Part shown: positions 9,934 to 22,272 of the stretch, piece by piece
How the letters are laid out: every line of letters begins with the position of its first letter
Position numbering within the stretch: the first letter of the stretch is position 1
Assembly (NCBI RefSeq): GCF_001442535.1
Contig: NZ_CP013141.1
Location: 284,171-348,170, forward strand
DNA: 64,000 nucleotides
Direction: 5' to 3'
Source of the DNA: Lysobacter antibioticus
GTDB taxonomy: Bacteria > Pseudomonadota > Gammaproteobacteria > Xanthomonadales > Xanthomonadaceae
Notes under the pieces: generated by a model
Told to the model about the DNA's origin: nothing
The model's database searches: none
Seen by the model: the letters and a program-made list of their open reading frames with translations, nothing else
Position numbers and translations under genes: made by a program

Positions 9934-10818
9934 TCAGCGCGGCTTGCGGAAGCGCAGGGTCATGCGGTCGCTTTCGCCGATCGCCTTGTACTTGGCCGCG
10001 TCGGCGGCGGCGTGATCGTTCGAGGGCGGCAGGGTCCACACGCCGTTCGGGTAGTCCTTGGTGTCGCGCGGGTTGGCGTTGACCTCGCTCTTGGCCTCGA
10101 GCTTGAAGCCGGCCGCTTCGGCCATCGCGATCACCTGCGCCTGACCGACGTAACCGCTCTTGTCGTTGGCCGGCACGTCGGTCTTGGCGCGATGCTCGAC
10201 CACGCCGAGGGTGCCGCCCGGCTTGAGCACGTCGAAGAAGCCCTTGAACATGCCCTCGGCCTGGTCGGCCGAACGCCAGTTGTGGACGTTGCGGAAGGTC
10301 AGCACGACATCGGCCGAGGCGGCCGGGCCGAACGCCGGCTTGTAGCTGTCGTAGGCGGCGAGCACGGCCTTGTCGAACTGCGCCGGCGCGCCGGCGAACT
10401 TGGTCTCGAGGTTGGTCTTGGACTTGGCGTAGTACTTGCGTGCGCCGTCCTCGGACTGCGTGTCGGGGTCGACCACGGCGGCGACGTAGCGGCCACGCTC
10501 GGACAGATACGGCGCGAGGATTTCCGCGTACCAGCCGCCGCCCGGGGTGATCTCGATGACGGTCTGGTCCGGACGCACACCGAAGAACTGCAGCGTTTCC
10601 AGCGGATGACGGTAGACGTCGCGGGCGACGTTCTTGGGGTCGCGCCAGCTGCCGGCGATGACCTTCTTGAGTGCGGCGTTGGCGGCCGGTTCGGCGCTCT
10701 TGGCTGCGCTGTCGGCGGCCTTGGCCTTGGCGGCCGGCTTCTGCGCGTGCGCGACCACGGCCAGGCCGGGCAGCAGCGCGGCGAGCAACAGCAATCGGGC
10801 AGTACGGTTACGTTCCAT
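9934..10818 (-). CDS. Exported class I methyltransferase-like protein
   Basis: A 294-residue protein. Residues 1-26 are a clear Sec signal peptide ending AHA-Q, followed by a Lys/Ala linker. The SAM-binding motif I is VIEITPGGGWYAEIL at 87-100, motif II-like VVDPD follows at about 116, and DVVLTFRNVHNW and KPGGTLGVVEHR complete a class I methyltransferase fold. A SAM-dependent enzyme outside the cytoplasm is unusual because SAM is not expected there; homologues of this kind are nevertheless common in proteobacteria and annotated as methyltransferases. The substrate is unknown. Confidence 0.85.
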   Translation of the reverse strand: MERNRTARLLLLAALLPGLAVVAHAQKPAAKAKAADSAAKSAEPAANAALKKVIAGSWRDPKNVARDVYRHPLETLQFFGVRPDQTVIEITPGGGWYAEILAPYLSERGRYVAAVVDPDTQSEDGARKYYAKSKTNLETKFAGAPAQFDKAVLAAYDSYKPAFGPAASADVVLTFRNVHNWRSADQAEGMFKGFFDVLKPGGTLGVVEHRAKTDVPANDKSGYVGQAQVIAMAEAAGFKLEAKSEVNANPRDTKDYPNGVWTLPPSNDHAAADAAKYKAIGESDRMTLRFRKPR

Positions 10819-10887
10819 GCAACGGACTCCGGTGGCATCGGACAGGGGGCGTCAGCCTACCGCAAGCGACCTGCGCAGGGGATGTGC

Positions 10888-11892
10888 TCAACGGCGCTTG
10901 CGGACGGCCTTGGCACTGTCGCCGGCCGGGCCGCTCGCGGGGCTGGCGGCGGGGCCGTTGGCGGTTTTGGCGGTGCGTCCGTGGCGGGCGATGTGATCGG
11001 CTTCCATCTCGGCGACATAGGCCGTCGCCTGCTCGTGCAACCAAGTGCGGAACGAGCCGAGCCCGGCGTGATCGATCGAGCGCTGCGGGTACACCAGGTA
11101 ATGGCCCCAATCGATCTGCAACCGGCATTGGCTCAACGGTACCAACTGGCCGTTCTGGATCAGCAGGCGGGTGCGCGCCATGCGGCCCAGGGCGACGCCG
11201 AGGCCTTCGACCGCGGCGCGGTGCATGGTTTCGGAATCGTCGAAATGGGCGACATAGCGGTTCGGCATCTTGCCGCCGTAACGCTCGAACCAGTCCTTCC
11301 AGTACGGCGACAGGTCGCCGAGCAAGGGCCAGCGATGCAGGTCTTCCTGTGCCGGCAACTCGCCGCCCATGCGCTCGATCAGGGCCGGGCTGGCGACCGG
11401 GATCAGGGTCTCGTTGAACAGATGCTCGGTGACCAGCCCCGGCCAGCGCCCGTAGCCGCCGCGCATGGCCGCGTCGATACCCGGTTCGCGATCGAAATCG
11501 ACCACCGCCGCTGACGAGAACAGATTGAGTTCGAGCTGCGGGCAGCGGGCGACGAAGCTGCCGAGCCGCGGCACCAGCCAGGCCGAGGCCATCGAGGCCA
11601 TCAGGCTCAGGGTCAGGACCTCGTCGCGGCGCGGGCTGTAAGGGCGCAGGGCATGGTCGAGCGCATCCAGATGCGGCGCGACCACCGACAACAACCGCTC
11701 GCCGTCGGCGGTCAGCCGCACCCCGCGCGGCCCGCGTTCGAACAAGCGCCGGCCGAGGCGCTCCTCCAGGGTGCGGATCTGATGGCTGAGGGCGCTGACC
11801 GTCAGGTTCATCGAATCGGCGGCGCGGGTCAGGTTGCCCGTGCGCGCGGCGGTCGCGAAGCCCAGCAGCGCATGCAGCGGCGGTCGATTCAT
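10888..11892 (-). CDS. LysR-family transcriptional regulator (GcvA-like)
   Basis: A 334-residue regulator. Residues 5-64 carry the winged HTH (FATAARTGNLTRAADSMNLTVSALSHQIRTLEE, quoted in part as TRAADSMNLTVSALSHQIRT). The substrate-binding domain spans about 90-300, and a C-terminal Lys/Ala/Pro-rich tail of about 30 residues is extra to the usual length. The N-terminal sequence resembles the GcvA/AmpR branch. It is divergent from the small gene at 12015, with 122 bp between the starts that would hold both promoters. Confidence 0.9.
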   Translation of the reverse strand: MNRPPLHALLGFATAARTGNLTRAADSMNLTVSALSHQIRTLEERLGRRLFERGPRGVRLTADGERLLSVVAPHLDALDHALRPYSPRRDEVLTLSLMASMASAWLVPRLGSFVARCPQLELNLFSSAAVVDFDREPGIDAAMRGGYGRWPGLVTEHLFNETLIPVASPALIERMGGELPAQEDLHRWPLLGDLSPYWKDWFERYGGKMPNRYVAHFDDSETMHRAAVEGLGVALGRMARTRLLIQNGQLVPLSQCRLQIDWGHYLVYPQRSIDHAGLGSFRTWLHEQATAYVAEMEADHIARHGRTAKTANGPAASPASGPAGDSAKAVRKRR

Positions 11893-12014
11893 CTTGAATC
11901 CCTTTCAAGTCTGGCTTGCAAACGGCGCGCTTTTTTGCCGTATCCGGCGAGCGTACCTTGCGAATCACTCAATAAGCCAGTCCATACCGGGCCGGCGCCG
12001 CAGGGAGACGAGCC

Positions 12015-12245
12015 ATGAATATCTACAAGAACCTGATGTTCCTGCACGGCCATTTCGTCGATCCGCGCGATGCCGACGACGACCTCGTCGAGACCGCCGC
12101 TGCCGCCGTGGTCGAGCGCAGCCAGCAGGTCGTCGCCAAGCGCTCGGCGACCGCCCCCGCCAAGGGCTGGCGCGCCTGGTTCGCCCGCACCCCCGAGCGC
12201 CTGACCCGCCAGGACGCCTGCGGCGATGCGCATGGTTGTGCGTGA
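12015..12245 (+). CDS. Small conserved-looking protein, unknown function
   Basis: A 76-residue protein that begins MNIYKNLMFLHGHFVDPRD, with a good ribosome site (AGGGAG) 6-7 bases before the ATG. It has no membrane segment. The middle is Ala/Val-rich, followed by a basic GWRAWFARTPER segment and a C-terminal Cys/His-containing tail. It lies opposite the LysR gene and might be its target; this is inferred only from the divergent arrangement. Confidence 0.68.
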   Translation: MNIYKNLMFLHGHFVDPRDADDDLVETAAAAVVERSQQVVAKRSATAPAKGWRAWFARTPERLTRQDACGDAHGCA

Positions 12246-12282
12246 GGTCGACAGGCGAACTCCCCACGCTGCTCTCGCCTGG

Positions 12283-12424
12283 CCCCCTTTGCAACGGGGG
12301 CCCGCGCCCTACACGAGCACGAAGTCCGAAACAGGTTTCGGCGCGGGGGATTTGTTTCTCGGCGCGATGGGTTGAGAAGCACGGCAAAAGCAAATCCCCC
12401 AGCCCTCTTTTCCAAAGGGGGGAA
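12283..12424. repeat. CCCCCTTTG-type inverted repeat element, copy 1
   Basis: About 140 bp bounded by cccccttt (12283) and ccaaagggggg (12414-12424). The middle has the marker strings cgaagtccgaaac, ggcgcgggggatttg and gttgagaagca. The same order is found in the reverse sense at 29887-30030, and a looser copy lies at 24192-24425. It fills the gap between the small gene and the 3' end of aceK. Confidence 0.85.
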
Positions 12425-12431
12425 CTTCCAG

Positions 12432-14180
12432 CTACGGCAAGCGCCGCTGCTGCGGGTACGGCGCCACGTCGTTGTGACGCCCGCTGATCAGACCGTCCTG
12501 CACCTGCTGCCACCACTCGACCCGGAAGATGTCGGCATGCGCGTGCATCAACGCGCCGAGCAGCGCCGGCGACAGGCCGAGGAACTGCGGGAACTGGGCC
12601 GGGAACACATCGTTGCCGGCGGCATAGAACCACGCGCCTGACTCCATCTCTTCTTCGTGGTTGCGCGGTTCCGGCACGCTGCGGAAGCGGCAGTCGGTGA
12701 CCAGGCACAACTCGTCGTAGTCGTAGAACACGGCGCGGCCATGCCGCGACACGCCGAAGTTCTTCAGCAGCAGGTCGCCCGGGAAGATGTTGCTCAAGGC
12801 CAGGTCGCGGATCGCCTGGCCGTAGTCGATCACTGCCGCGCGCGCCGCCTCGGCGGTCTGCTCGCGCACATACAGGTTGAGCGGGCGCAGGCGGCGCTCG
12901 ACGTAACACAGGTGCAGCACCAGGTCGTCGCCGTCCGGGCTGATGCTGCTGGCGCAGGTGCTCAATAACTCGTCGAGCAGGTCCGGGGCGAAGCGCGCGC
13001 GCGGGAAACGCAGGAACCGGAACGGCTGCGCATCGACCAGGCGGCCGACGCGGTCGTGGCGGAACACCAGCGAGTACTTGGCCTCGACTTCCTCGCGCGC
13101 CACCTCCTTCGGGTAGGCGAAGCGGTCGCGGATGATCTTGAACACCAGCGGATAGCTGGGCAGGGTGAACACCGCCATGACCATGCCGCGTTCGCCCTCG
13201 GCGCGGATCAGGCGTTCGCCGGGCTGCGCCGCGAACTGGCGGAAGAAGGTGCGGTAGCGCTCGGTCTTGCCCTGCTTGGCGCGGCCGAGCACGGTGTACA
13301 GCTCGTCGATCGGCTTGCCCGGCAGCAAGGTGCGCAGGAACACCACCGCATCGCCGACCGTGCCGAGGTCGGCATGGAAATAGCTGCGCGAGTAGCTGAA
13401 CAACTGCACGACTTCGCTGCGCAAGGTCAGCACCGCGTCGACCTTGAGCGCGCCGCCTTCGTTGACCAGCACGATCACGCACGGCGAGAACGAGCGCTCG
13501 CCGAACACGCGCCCGACCAGATAGGCGCGGCGCTCGCGATAGAACACCGTGTCGAGCAGCTCGACCGCGCGTACCGGATGCGGGCCCCAATGCTGCAAAT
13601 CCTCCTGCAGCCGCACCGCGATGCCGGCGGCGCAGCGCGTGCGGTGCGCGTAGGGCACCGCGAACGGGTAGTCGCCCAGCACCCGCATGAAGGTTTCGAC
13701 CAGGCGATCCTCCGACACCGCATAGCTGTGGCGCGCGACCGGATGGGTGATGGCGTCGGTCGGCTCGATGTCGAGGGCGACGAACTCCATCGCCGGGTCG
13801 ACGCCGCGGGTCTTGAAGAAACGCCGGGTCAGGGTGTTGAAGAAGGTCTTATAGAGCTCGCAGTCGAGCAGCGGCGCGATCGTTTCGGCATAGGCCGCAT
13901 GCACCGCCGACCACAGCGTGCGGTCGCGGGCGCGTTCGCCGAGCCGGCGTTCGAGCGAGTCGCTGGCCTCGGCGATGCACAGGTCGTAGAGCTCGATGCG
14001 TTCGATCGCGTCGTCGCGCTCGCCGTTCCAGTCGCTGCGCTCGAAGCGGCCCTTGGCGCGGCGGGTGATCGCGGCGAAGCGCGCGTGGTAGTCGGCGAAG
14101 GCATCGCGGATCTGGCCGGCGACGGCAGCGGCTTCGGCGGCGGCTTCCATGGTGATATCGGCGGCGGGCAAGGTGGCCAT
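12432..14180 (-). CDS. aceK: Isocitrate dehydrogenase kinase/phosphatase AceK
   Basis: A 582-residue bifunctional enzyme of normal family length. It phosphorylates and dephosphorylates isocitrate dehydrogenase, steering carbon between the TCA cycle and the glyoxylate shunt. Visible signatures are [17 protein letters not shown] at 107-122, the ATP-recognition loop [24 protein letters not shown] at 327-350 (landmark [18 protein letters not shown]) and [17 protein letters not shown] near 475-490. Its substrate gene icd is 4 kb away in this window. The glyoxylate-bypass genes aceA and aceB are not here, unlike the enterobacterial aceBAK operon. Confidence 0.96.
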   Translation of the reverse strand: MATLPAADITMEAAAEAAAVAGQIRDAFADYHARFAAITRRAKGRFERSDWNGERDDAIERIELYDLCIAEASDSLERRLGERARDRTLWSAVHAAYAETIAPLLDCELYKTFFNTLTRRFFKTRGVDPAMEFVALDIEPTDAITHPVARHSYAVSEDRLVETFMRVLGDYPFAVPYAHRTRCAAGIAVRLQEDLQHWGPHPVRAVELLDTVFYRERRAYLVGRVFGERSFSPCVIVLVNEGGALKVDAVLTLRSEVVQLFSYSRSYFHADLGTVGDAVVFLRTLLPGKPIDELYTVLGRAKQGKTERYRTFFRQFAAQPGERLIRAEGERGMVMAVFTLPSYPLVFKIIRDRFAYPKEVAREEVEAKYSLVFRHDRVGRLVDAQPFRFLRFPRARFAPDLLDELLSTCASSISPDGDDLVLHLCYVERRLRPLNLYVREQTAEAARAAVIDYGQAIRDLALSNIFPGDLLLKNFGVSRHGRAVFYDYDELCLVTDCRFRSVPEPRNHEEEMESGAWFYAAGNDVFPAQFPQFLGLSPALLGALMHAHADIFRVEWWQQVQDGLISGRHNDVAPYPQQRRLP

Positions 14181-14266
14181 GCCCGCAGTGTACGGCGCAG
14201 CCGCGGCGCTTGTGGCATGCTCGCCGCCGCCGCGGCAGCGCCGCTTCGCTTACGGATGAAACGATC

Positions 14267-14743
14267 ATGTTCGCCACGACAAGGACGCCGCTGCCGGCTT
14301 CGCATCGCTACGGCCTCGCCCTCGCATTGCTGTCTTGGACCGGCCTGGCCTGCGCCGGGGAGTCGATTGCGACCCGCTACACAGGCCACGTCGGCAAGCG
14401 CGCGGCGACCTTGTACCTGGTCGACCAGGAGAGCGGTTGCGGCGGCGGCCAGCGCTTGCTTACTGGGATGTACCGCTACGACGGCGTGTCGCAGTGGCTC
14501 AGCGTCCAGGCCACTCGCGACGAGGCCGGTCACCTGGCCCTGGTCGAGAACGGCCGCGTCACCGGCGTCACCGGCGCGATGATGCTCAACGGCCGCGGCG
14601 GCGCCCTCAAGGGGCGCTGGATCAGCCCCGACGGCGAACGCCTGCTGCCGGTCGAACTGCACGAGGCGGCCTTGTCGAAGGCCGAGCGCGAGAAGCTGGA
14701 CGATCAGCTCGAACGCCTCGCCCACGAGAACGACGACTGCTGA
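14267..14743 (+). CDS. Small secreted protein, unknown function
   Basis: 158 residues from the ATG at 14267; the upstream in-frame leader is Arg-rich and unlikely. Residues 1-30 look like a signal peptide ending near LACAGES. The mature domain has IATRYTGHVGKRAATLYLV and a VTGVTGAMMLNGRGGALKGRW segment that suggests a small beta-sheet fold, then an acidic, charged helix at the C-terminus. I do not recognise the family. It is divergent from aceK (86 bp between starts). Confidence 0.7.
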   Translation: MFATTRTPLPASHRYGLALALLSWTGLACAGESIATRYTGHVGKRAATLYLVDQESGCGGGQRLLTGMYRYDGVSQWLSVQATRDEAGHLALVENGRVTGVTGAMMLNGRGGALKGRWISPDGERLLPVELHEAALSKAEREKLDDQLERLAHENDDC

Positions 14744-14799
14744 AGAGCAACGCCGCCGCCGAGCGCGGCTCGGTCGAATGCGGCTCAGTGGAATAGGGC

Positions 14800-15279
14800 T
14801 CAGGACCGGCCGGAAGACGCCGAGGCCGACATGCCGGCACGCAACGAACGTTGCGCGCTGATCGCCTCCAGCGCGATGGTCAACGCGAGGATCGCCAGCA
14901 CCGACAGGGCGTGCGGCAGGAACAACTCGAAGGTCGGTTCCCACAACGCCCAGGTGTTGCCGTAGAACGGCGCGTACATGGTCATGTTCGAGTGCAGGCC
15001 GAGCAGGGTCGCCGAGGCCATCGCCGTCGTCGCGATCCAGGCGTCGCGCGGCAAGACGCCGCGGCGCCGTTGCCGCCGCCGCAACCACAGCGACCACGGC
15101 AGCACCAGCAGCACGAAGCCGAAACTCGTCGACAGCGCGAGTTCGAACAGAAAGCGGGTCGACGTCATGATCTCGACCGAAGCCAGATCGATCTCGCCGA
15201 CCACGTAGGGCCAATGCACCCACGCCGGCAGGGCGATCGCGGCGATCAGAAGCCAAAGGTAGCGAGCGAACGTCGTCAT
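14800..15279 (-). CDS. Four-helix membrane protein, unknown function
   Basis: 159 residues from the ATG at 15279. That ATG overlaps the TGA of the preceding gene by four bases (ATGA), which fixes the start and indicates translational coupling. Four hydrophobic helices are visible at about 5-25, 42-64, 80-100 and 120-142, with a basic cytoplasmic loop of LRRRQRRRG type after the second. No family is recognised. Confidence 0.72.
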   Translation of the reverse strand: MTTFARYLWLLIAAIALPAWVHWPYVVGEIDLASVEIMTSTRFLFELALSTSFGFVLLVLPWSLWLRRRQRRRGVLPRDAWIATTAMASATLLGLHSNMTMYAPFYGNTWALWEPTFELFLPHALSVLAILALTIALEAISAQRSLRAGMSASASSGRS

Positions 15280-15662
15280 GCCTGCGCCAACAGCGCGTGC
15301 AGCTGCGCGGCGGTATAGAACCGGGTCGCGGCGAGCGAGCGTTCGTTGCCGGGGGCGATGTCCTGATCGAAGCTCAGCACCGGACCGTACACATAACCGT
15401 CGACGCCGCCGAAGCTCGACAAGCTGCGGCAGACCCACAGCCGGTAACCGCGGCCGACATAGCCGTGGCTGCCGCCGTCGGCCGGCAGCGGCGCGTCCAC
15501 GTCGGTTCGGGCGAAGCTCGGTTTACGGCCTGCGAGGACGTCGCGGAAATCCTGCGAGGCTTCGAGGATGGCGCGGCGGGCGGGTTCGTCGAAGGCGCCG
15601 AGGTCGAAGCCGGCGAAGGGGCCGCCGTCGAGCGGGGCGTCAGTGGAATTTAAATCGGTCAT
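15276..15662 (-). CDS. Hypothetical cytoplasmic protein coupled to the membrane protein
   Basis: 128 residues from the ATG at 15662; upstream codons are Arg-rich and non-coding in character. It is acidic, has no membrane segment, and has a mid-region GYVGRGYRLWVCRSLSSFGGVDGYVYG (landmark GYVGRGYRLWVCRS) that looks structured. The ATGA overlap with the next gene places the two in one operon. Function unknown. Confidence 0.7.
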   Translation of the reverse strand: MTDLNSTDAPLDGGPFAGFDLGAFDEPARRAILEASQDFRDVLAGRKPSFARTDVDAPLPADGGSHGYVGRGYRLWVCRSLSSFGGVDGYVYGPVLSFDQDIAPGNERSLAATRFYTAAQLHALLAQA

Positions 15663-15961
15663 GGCGTCCGTTCCGAGTGGGGCGTGTCGTGCTCGCCGAC
15701 GCTCGCTCGCAGGCCTGGCGCGGCGCGGCCGGCGGCGCATAACGCAATATCGACGGTGCATCGGCAAGGAAATCTACTGTCAAAAAAGCGGATGCAGTCA
15801 CATAAACATCGGAGTACCATCCGCCTTTGACGGGGCAAGGACGCTGCAGGCACCGATTGGAATCACGGCCGTTGGGGGAATCCAATCGTCACCGCGTCTT
15901 GTGCGCTCGGAAGTGGGCCGATCCCTTCGGCCTTGCAGCATTCCAGCCAAGAGCCACAAAC

Positions 15962-16996
15962 ATGGTACAGAAGATCATCATCGGCCTGCTGGCGACCGCC
16001 CTGATCGCGGTCTGCTCGATCTGGGGCTATAGCGTATGGTCGCAGAAGCAGGCCGCCGCGGCGTTGGTCGCCGCCGCCAAACCCGTCGCCGCCGCGATCA
16101 AGCCGATCGAAGCGGTCAAGCCGCCGGAAGCGGCCGCGACCGAAGTCGCCGCCGTGGTGCCGGAAGAAAAGGCCGACGGCACCCATTTCACTTACCAGTA
16201 CGTGGTTCCGCGCAGCGGCCAACTGCTGCCGACCTACGAGATGGCGCGCGAGATCGACCTGCTCCGGCACTTGCCCGAGGTCAATCAACTCGATGGCTGG
16301 CTGACCCTGCCGCGACCCATCAACTTCATCGCCGCCGAATGCGGCACGGTCAACGCCTTCTACGCCAAGGACAAGGGCGACGTCGTCCTGTGCTACGAGA
16401 TGATCGATCTGCTGGTGCGCCAGGGCGCGGCCTTCGTCCAGGCCAACGGCGGCGCCACGCGCGACCAACTCGACTACCTGTTGGCGAATCTGCGTTTCCT
16501 GATGCTGCACGAGACCGGCCACGCCCTGATCGACATGCTCGACCTGCCGTCGACCGGTCGCGAGGAAGACGCCGTCGACCAGTTGGCCACCACCCTGATG
16601 CTGTCCCTGGTCAGTGCCGACGAGTCCTCCAGCGACATCGCCCAGAAACTGCAGCTTGCCGCGACCTTCTTCATCGCCACCGACGATGGCCAGCACGACA
16701 TGGCCACCTATGCCGACGAGCACTCGGTCGGGGCGCAGCGCTACTTCAATCTGCAGTGCATGATCTACGGCAACAACCCCGGCAAGTACCTGCGCATCGT
16801 CACCACCGGCCGCCTGCCGGAAGCGCGCGCCTTGCGTTGCGAAGAAGAGAGCAAACAGATTACCCGCAGCTGGATGCGCCTGATCGAACCGAACATCGCG
16901 CCTAAGCACCGTCTGACCGCGGAAGAGGAACGCGCCAAGATCGAGCAGATCCAGCGCAAGCAAGTGGAGAGCACGCAAGCGCCGTATATGCGCTGA
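15962..16996 (+). CDS. DUF4344-type putative metallopeptidase, membrane anchored
   Basis: A 344-residue protein. A single N-terminal helix at 3-25 anchors it to the inner membrane, and an Ala/Lys/Pro-rich linker at 30-70 leads to the catalytic domain. HETGH at 183-187 fits the HExxH zinc site, followed by the downstream REEDAVDQLATT segment that supplies a further ligand in this family. The domain would lie in the periplasm. The start at 15962 was chosen because the membrane helix begins there; the ribosome site is weak. The substrate is unknown. The stop is followed at once by a repeat field. Confidence 0.82.
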   Translation: MVQKIIIGLLATALIAVCSIWGYSVWSQKQAAAALVAAAKPVAAAIKPIEAVKPPEAAATEVAAVVPEEKADGTHFTYQYVVPRSGQLLPTYEMAREIDLLRHLPEVNQLDGWLTLPRPINFIAAECGTVNAFYAKDKGDVVLCYEMIDLLVRQGAAFVQANGGATRDQLDYLLANLRFLMLHETGHALIDMLDLPSTGREEDAVDQLATTLMLSLVSADESSSDIAQKLQLAATFFIATDDGQHDMATYADEHSVGAQRYFNLQCMIYGNNPGKYLRIVTTGRLPEARALRCEEESKQITRSWMRLIEPNIAPKHRLTAEEERAKIEQIQRKQVESTQAPYMR

Positions 16997-17028
16997 GCGG
17001 ATCCGGTTCGGTTCCCCTGGGCTGCCCA

Positions 17029-17749
<721 letters not shown>

Positions 17750-17931
17750 GGGGCAGTGGAAGTGCCGATGCAAAATTGAGAAAGCGCTGTCGCGGTTAGC
17801 GGACGGAAGCTTTGCTACTGATGTCGCTTCATCGCTCTGCGGTAAGAAACGTCGCGACGGAAAGCAGCGCGGTCGCGGCTCGCGCCGCTCCTACCCCAAG
17901 GGCATGGAAGTGCCGACGCAAGATTGAAGGG

Positions 17932-18022
17932 CGCAGTCGCGACTTACGTCGCTCCTACAGGAGGCTACGGGAGGCAACGGAGCGATATTGAGACGGCGCG
18001 GTCGCGACTCGCGTCGCTCCTG
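17932..18022. repeat. Two further REP palindromes in direct orientation
   Basis: gcagtcgcgacttacgtcgctcctac at 17932-17958 and gcggtcgcgactcgcgtcgctcctgc at 17997-18022 continue the repeat field up to the icd terminator. Nothing else is seen between 16997 and 18097. Confidence 0.8.
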
Positions 18023-18097
18023 CAAGAGGCTACCGCCGGAACCGGCGCGACATCGAAGCAACGCAGCTACGGTCGACGTGCAGACACCGCCCAAACA

Positions 18098-18120
18098 AAA
18101 GGGCGCCGAAGCGCCCCTTT
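18098..18120 (-). terminator. Intrinsic terminator of icd
   Basis: Read on the minus strand, a ggggcgc-ttcg-gcgccc stem with a UUCG tetraloop is followed directly by ttttgttt. It lies 25 bp after the icd stop codon. Confidence 0.85.
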
Positions 18121-18144
18121 GTACGATCGTCGTCGGCAACCCGG

Positions 18145-19473
<1,329 letters not shown>

Positions 19474-19714
19474 TACGATCTCCAGTGGGGCCGCCGTGCG
19501 CTGGCGCACGGGGCGGAGCAGGGTCCTTGCGGAAAGCGATGCGGCTGCGATCCGGCCCGCCATTGTCGCGGTTCGGACGGGGCGAGGCAAAGACCGGACG
19601 GGTATAAGGCCGACGAGCTATGGAATGATGCATCCCGGGCCCGCTCTGGACCGGCCCGGCTCATTGCTGCAGCGGCCGAGTCGTCGACCGCTCTAACCGT
19701 GGAGAGGACTTGCG

Positions 19715-20308
19715 ATGCAAACCGAGCAAACCGACTCGGCGCTGCCGGAACTGGCCGAGGTCGACGAGGACGGTTTCGTCGACTGCACCTTCAAGATCGA
19801 ACACCTGCGCTCGGATGCGGATCACTACTACTTCCGCATGTCGGCGCTCCACCAAGGCGAGGTCGTCGGGTTGGACGCGCGGCTGGTGAAGCGGATCGGC
19901 CCGGGATTCGATGCCGAGATGAACCTGCTGCAAGAGCACGTTTACGGCGAAGGCCTGGTGTTGTCTTCGATCGGGGCGGCCAGCGACCGTCTGATCGGCG
20001 CGTTGGCGAAGCTGTACGCGATCGAGCCGTTCGACCGCGTCGCCGCCGCGAGCGAGTCCTACACCTTGATCGCACTGCAGCAGGAAGACACCGAACTCGA
20101 AACCCACGCGGTCCGGGCCAAGATCTTCGGCCGCGATCAGGACGAAGCCGCGCTCGACGAGGATTACTGCGAGAGCTTCTTCCACATCGACCTGCCCAAT
20201 GGTTATGTCCATTGGAACGAAAAAGACGCCGACTACCGCGAGCCTTTGCTGAGAGCGTGGAACGGACCGAGCACGGCTCGGACCGAGCGCGATCGGTCTA
20301 GTCCGTAG
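19715..20308 (+). CDS. Hypothetical acidic cytoplasmic protein
   Basis: 197 residues behind a strong GGAGAGGA ribosome site. It is acidic, with no signal or membrane segment. The sequence looks like an alpha/beta domain: FVDCTFKIEHLRSDADHYYF near the N-terminus and FFHIDLPNGYVHWNEKDADYRE near residue 165. No family recognised. Its 3' end overlaps that of the convergent YkgJ-like gene by 11 bp. Confidence 0.75.
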   Translation: MQTEQTDSALPELAEVDEDGFVDCTFKIEHLRSDADHYYFRMSALHQGEVVGLDARLVKRIGPGFDAEMNLLQEHVYGEGLVLSSIGAASDRLIGALAKLYAIEPFDRVAAASESYTLIALQQEDTELETHAVRAKIFGRDQDEAALDEDYCESFFHIDLPNGYVHWNEKDADYREPLLRAWNGPSTARTERDRSSP

Positions 20309-20672
20309 CGTTGGAACGCACGCTCGCCGACCAGTGCTGCGGCGATAGCGGCTGCAAGCCATACGCCGCCCGCGCCCGGTCGCACTGGGGGCTCGGCCGT
20401 CCGTCCTCCCAAGCCGGATGCAGATCGCGGCAGGGCGAGGGGCGGAGCGGATAAATACCGCATTGGGCGTCGACGCCGACCGCGCCGCGCAGGGACTGGC
20501 AATGGATGCGGCCGGCGTGGGTGCCGCGCATGACCACGCGGTGCGGGTCGAGCGGTTCGGTCGCGGCGGTCGGGGTGAGGCCGTCCGGGTGGGCGTCGGT
20601 CTCGCTCCAGTGGAAGGCGACGCGGAAGTGGGCGCAGCAGGCGCCGCAGCGCAGGCAGGGGTGGGTCGACAT
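20298..20672 (-). CDS. YkgJ-family cysteine-cluster protein
   Basis: A 124-residue protein starting MSTHPCLRCGACC, giving the family motif C6-x2-C9-x2-C12-C13. Further cysteines come in IHCQSL, AQCGIYPLRPSPCRD and PQCDRA. YkgJ/UPF0153 proteins bind zinc or iron through these residues; their role is unclear. The start at 20672 puts the cluster at the N-terminus as in homologues. The 229-bp gap to the next minus-strand gene holds nothing I can support. Confidence 0.88.
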   Translation of the reverse strand: MSTHPCLRCGACCAHFRVAFHWSETDAHPDGLTPTAATEPLDPHRVVMRGTHAGRIHCQSLRGAVGVDAQCGIYPLRPSPCRDLHPAWEDGRPSPQCDRARAAYGLQPLSPQHWSASVRSNATD

Positions 20673-20901
20673 CGCCGAACGGAACCGATGGGATCGGCGC
20701 CATTTTCTCATCGGCCCCGGCGTGGCCGGCAATAGGCGCTGGCCAACGGCGAGTTCGTTTCGCGCCGAGGCGACTGCGGCTGCGAAACCAACCGGGGCCG
20801 CAACGACGATGTCGATGCGGCCCCGGTGCATTGCGATCCGCGAGGGCGGCCGGTCGCCGCGCCGCGTGGCGTAGCGGTGGCCGTGCTTCAGCGCGCGCGG
20901 C

Positions 20902-21609
<708 letters not shown>

Positions 21610-21680
21610 GGCAGGGCTCGGGACAGGGGAGAGGAGGCGCATGGTAGTCGCAGCGGCGTGCTTGCGACGAAAATATCGCC

Positions 21681-22082
21681 ATGACCGCTCGAATCGCCCT
21701 GCCCGCTGCCTGCCCCTGCGACCCTTCGCGCCGCTATGCCGACTGCTGCGGCCGGCTGCATGCCGGGGCCGCGCTGGCCGACACGGCCGAAACCCTGATG
21801 CGCTCGCGCTACAGCGCTTACGCCCTGGGCGACCTGGAGTATCTGCGTGCCAGCTGGCTGCCGGACACCTGCCCGAGCGAGCTCGATTTCGAGCCGGGGG
21901 TGCGCTGGCTCGGCCTGGACGTGAAGCGGCACCGCCGCGACGGCGAGGACGCGGCCACGGTCGAGTTCGTCGCCCGCTACCGGGTCGGCGGCGGTTCGGC
22001 GGCGCGCCTGCACGAGCTCAGCCGCTTCGTCCGGGTCGAGGGGCGCTGGTTGTACGTGGACGGGGAGTTTCCGCAGGGCTGA
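21681..22082 (+). CDS. YchJ-family protein (SEC-C motif plus NTF2-like domain)
   Basis: 133 residues. The N-terminal SEC-C motif reads [17 protein letters not shown], followed by the family segment [24 protein letters not shown]. The C-terminal half is an NTF2-like fold ending in [19 protein letters not shown]. YchJ proteins are small and widespread, of unknown role; zinc binding is expected. It shares a short divergent promoter region with the UPF0149 gene. Confidence 0.9.
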   Translation: MTARIALPAACPCDPSRRYADCCGRLHAGAALADTAETLMRSRYSAYALGDLEYLRASWLPDTCPSELDFEPGVRWLGLDVKRHRRDGEDAATVEFVARYRVGGGSAARLHELSRFVRVEGRWLYVDGEFPQG

Positions 22083-22209
22083 GTCGCGGCCCCGGTTGCA
22101 GGGCGATCACTGCGCCGATGCGGAATCGGCCGAGGCAAGAGCAACTCCCGTGGCAATGGGGGCATTCGTTGCCGTGTGCGGGCGCCCGGCGATCGCGAAT
22201 CGCGCGGAC

Positions 22210-22239
22210 AAAAAAAGGGCGCGGCAGTGAGCCGCGCCC
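22210..22239 (-). terminator. Intrinsic terminator of the lipoprotein gene
   Basis: The minus-strand stem gggcgcggc/gccgcgccc with a 5-nt loop is followed by seven T residues. It lies 34 bp after the stop codon at 22273. Confidence 0.88.
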
Positions 22240-22272
22240 GGGCTTGCCCGCCCATGAGGCGGAGAGAGAGGG

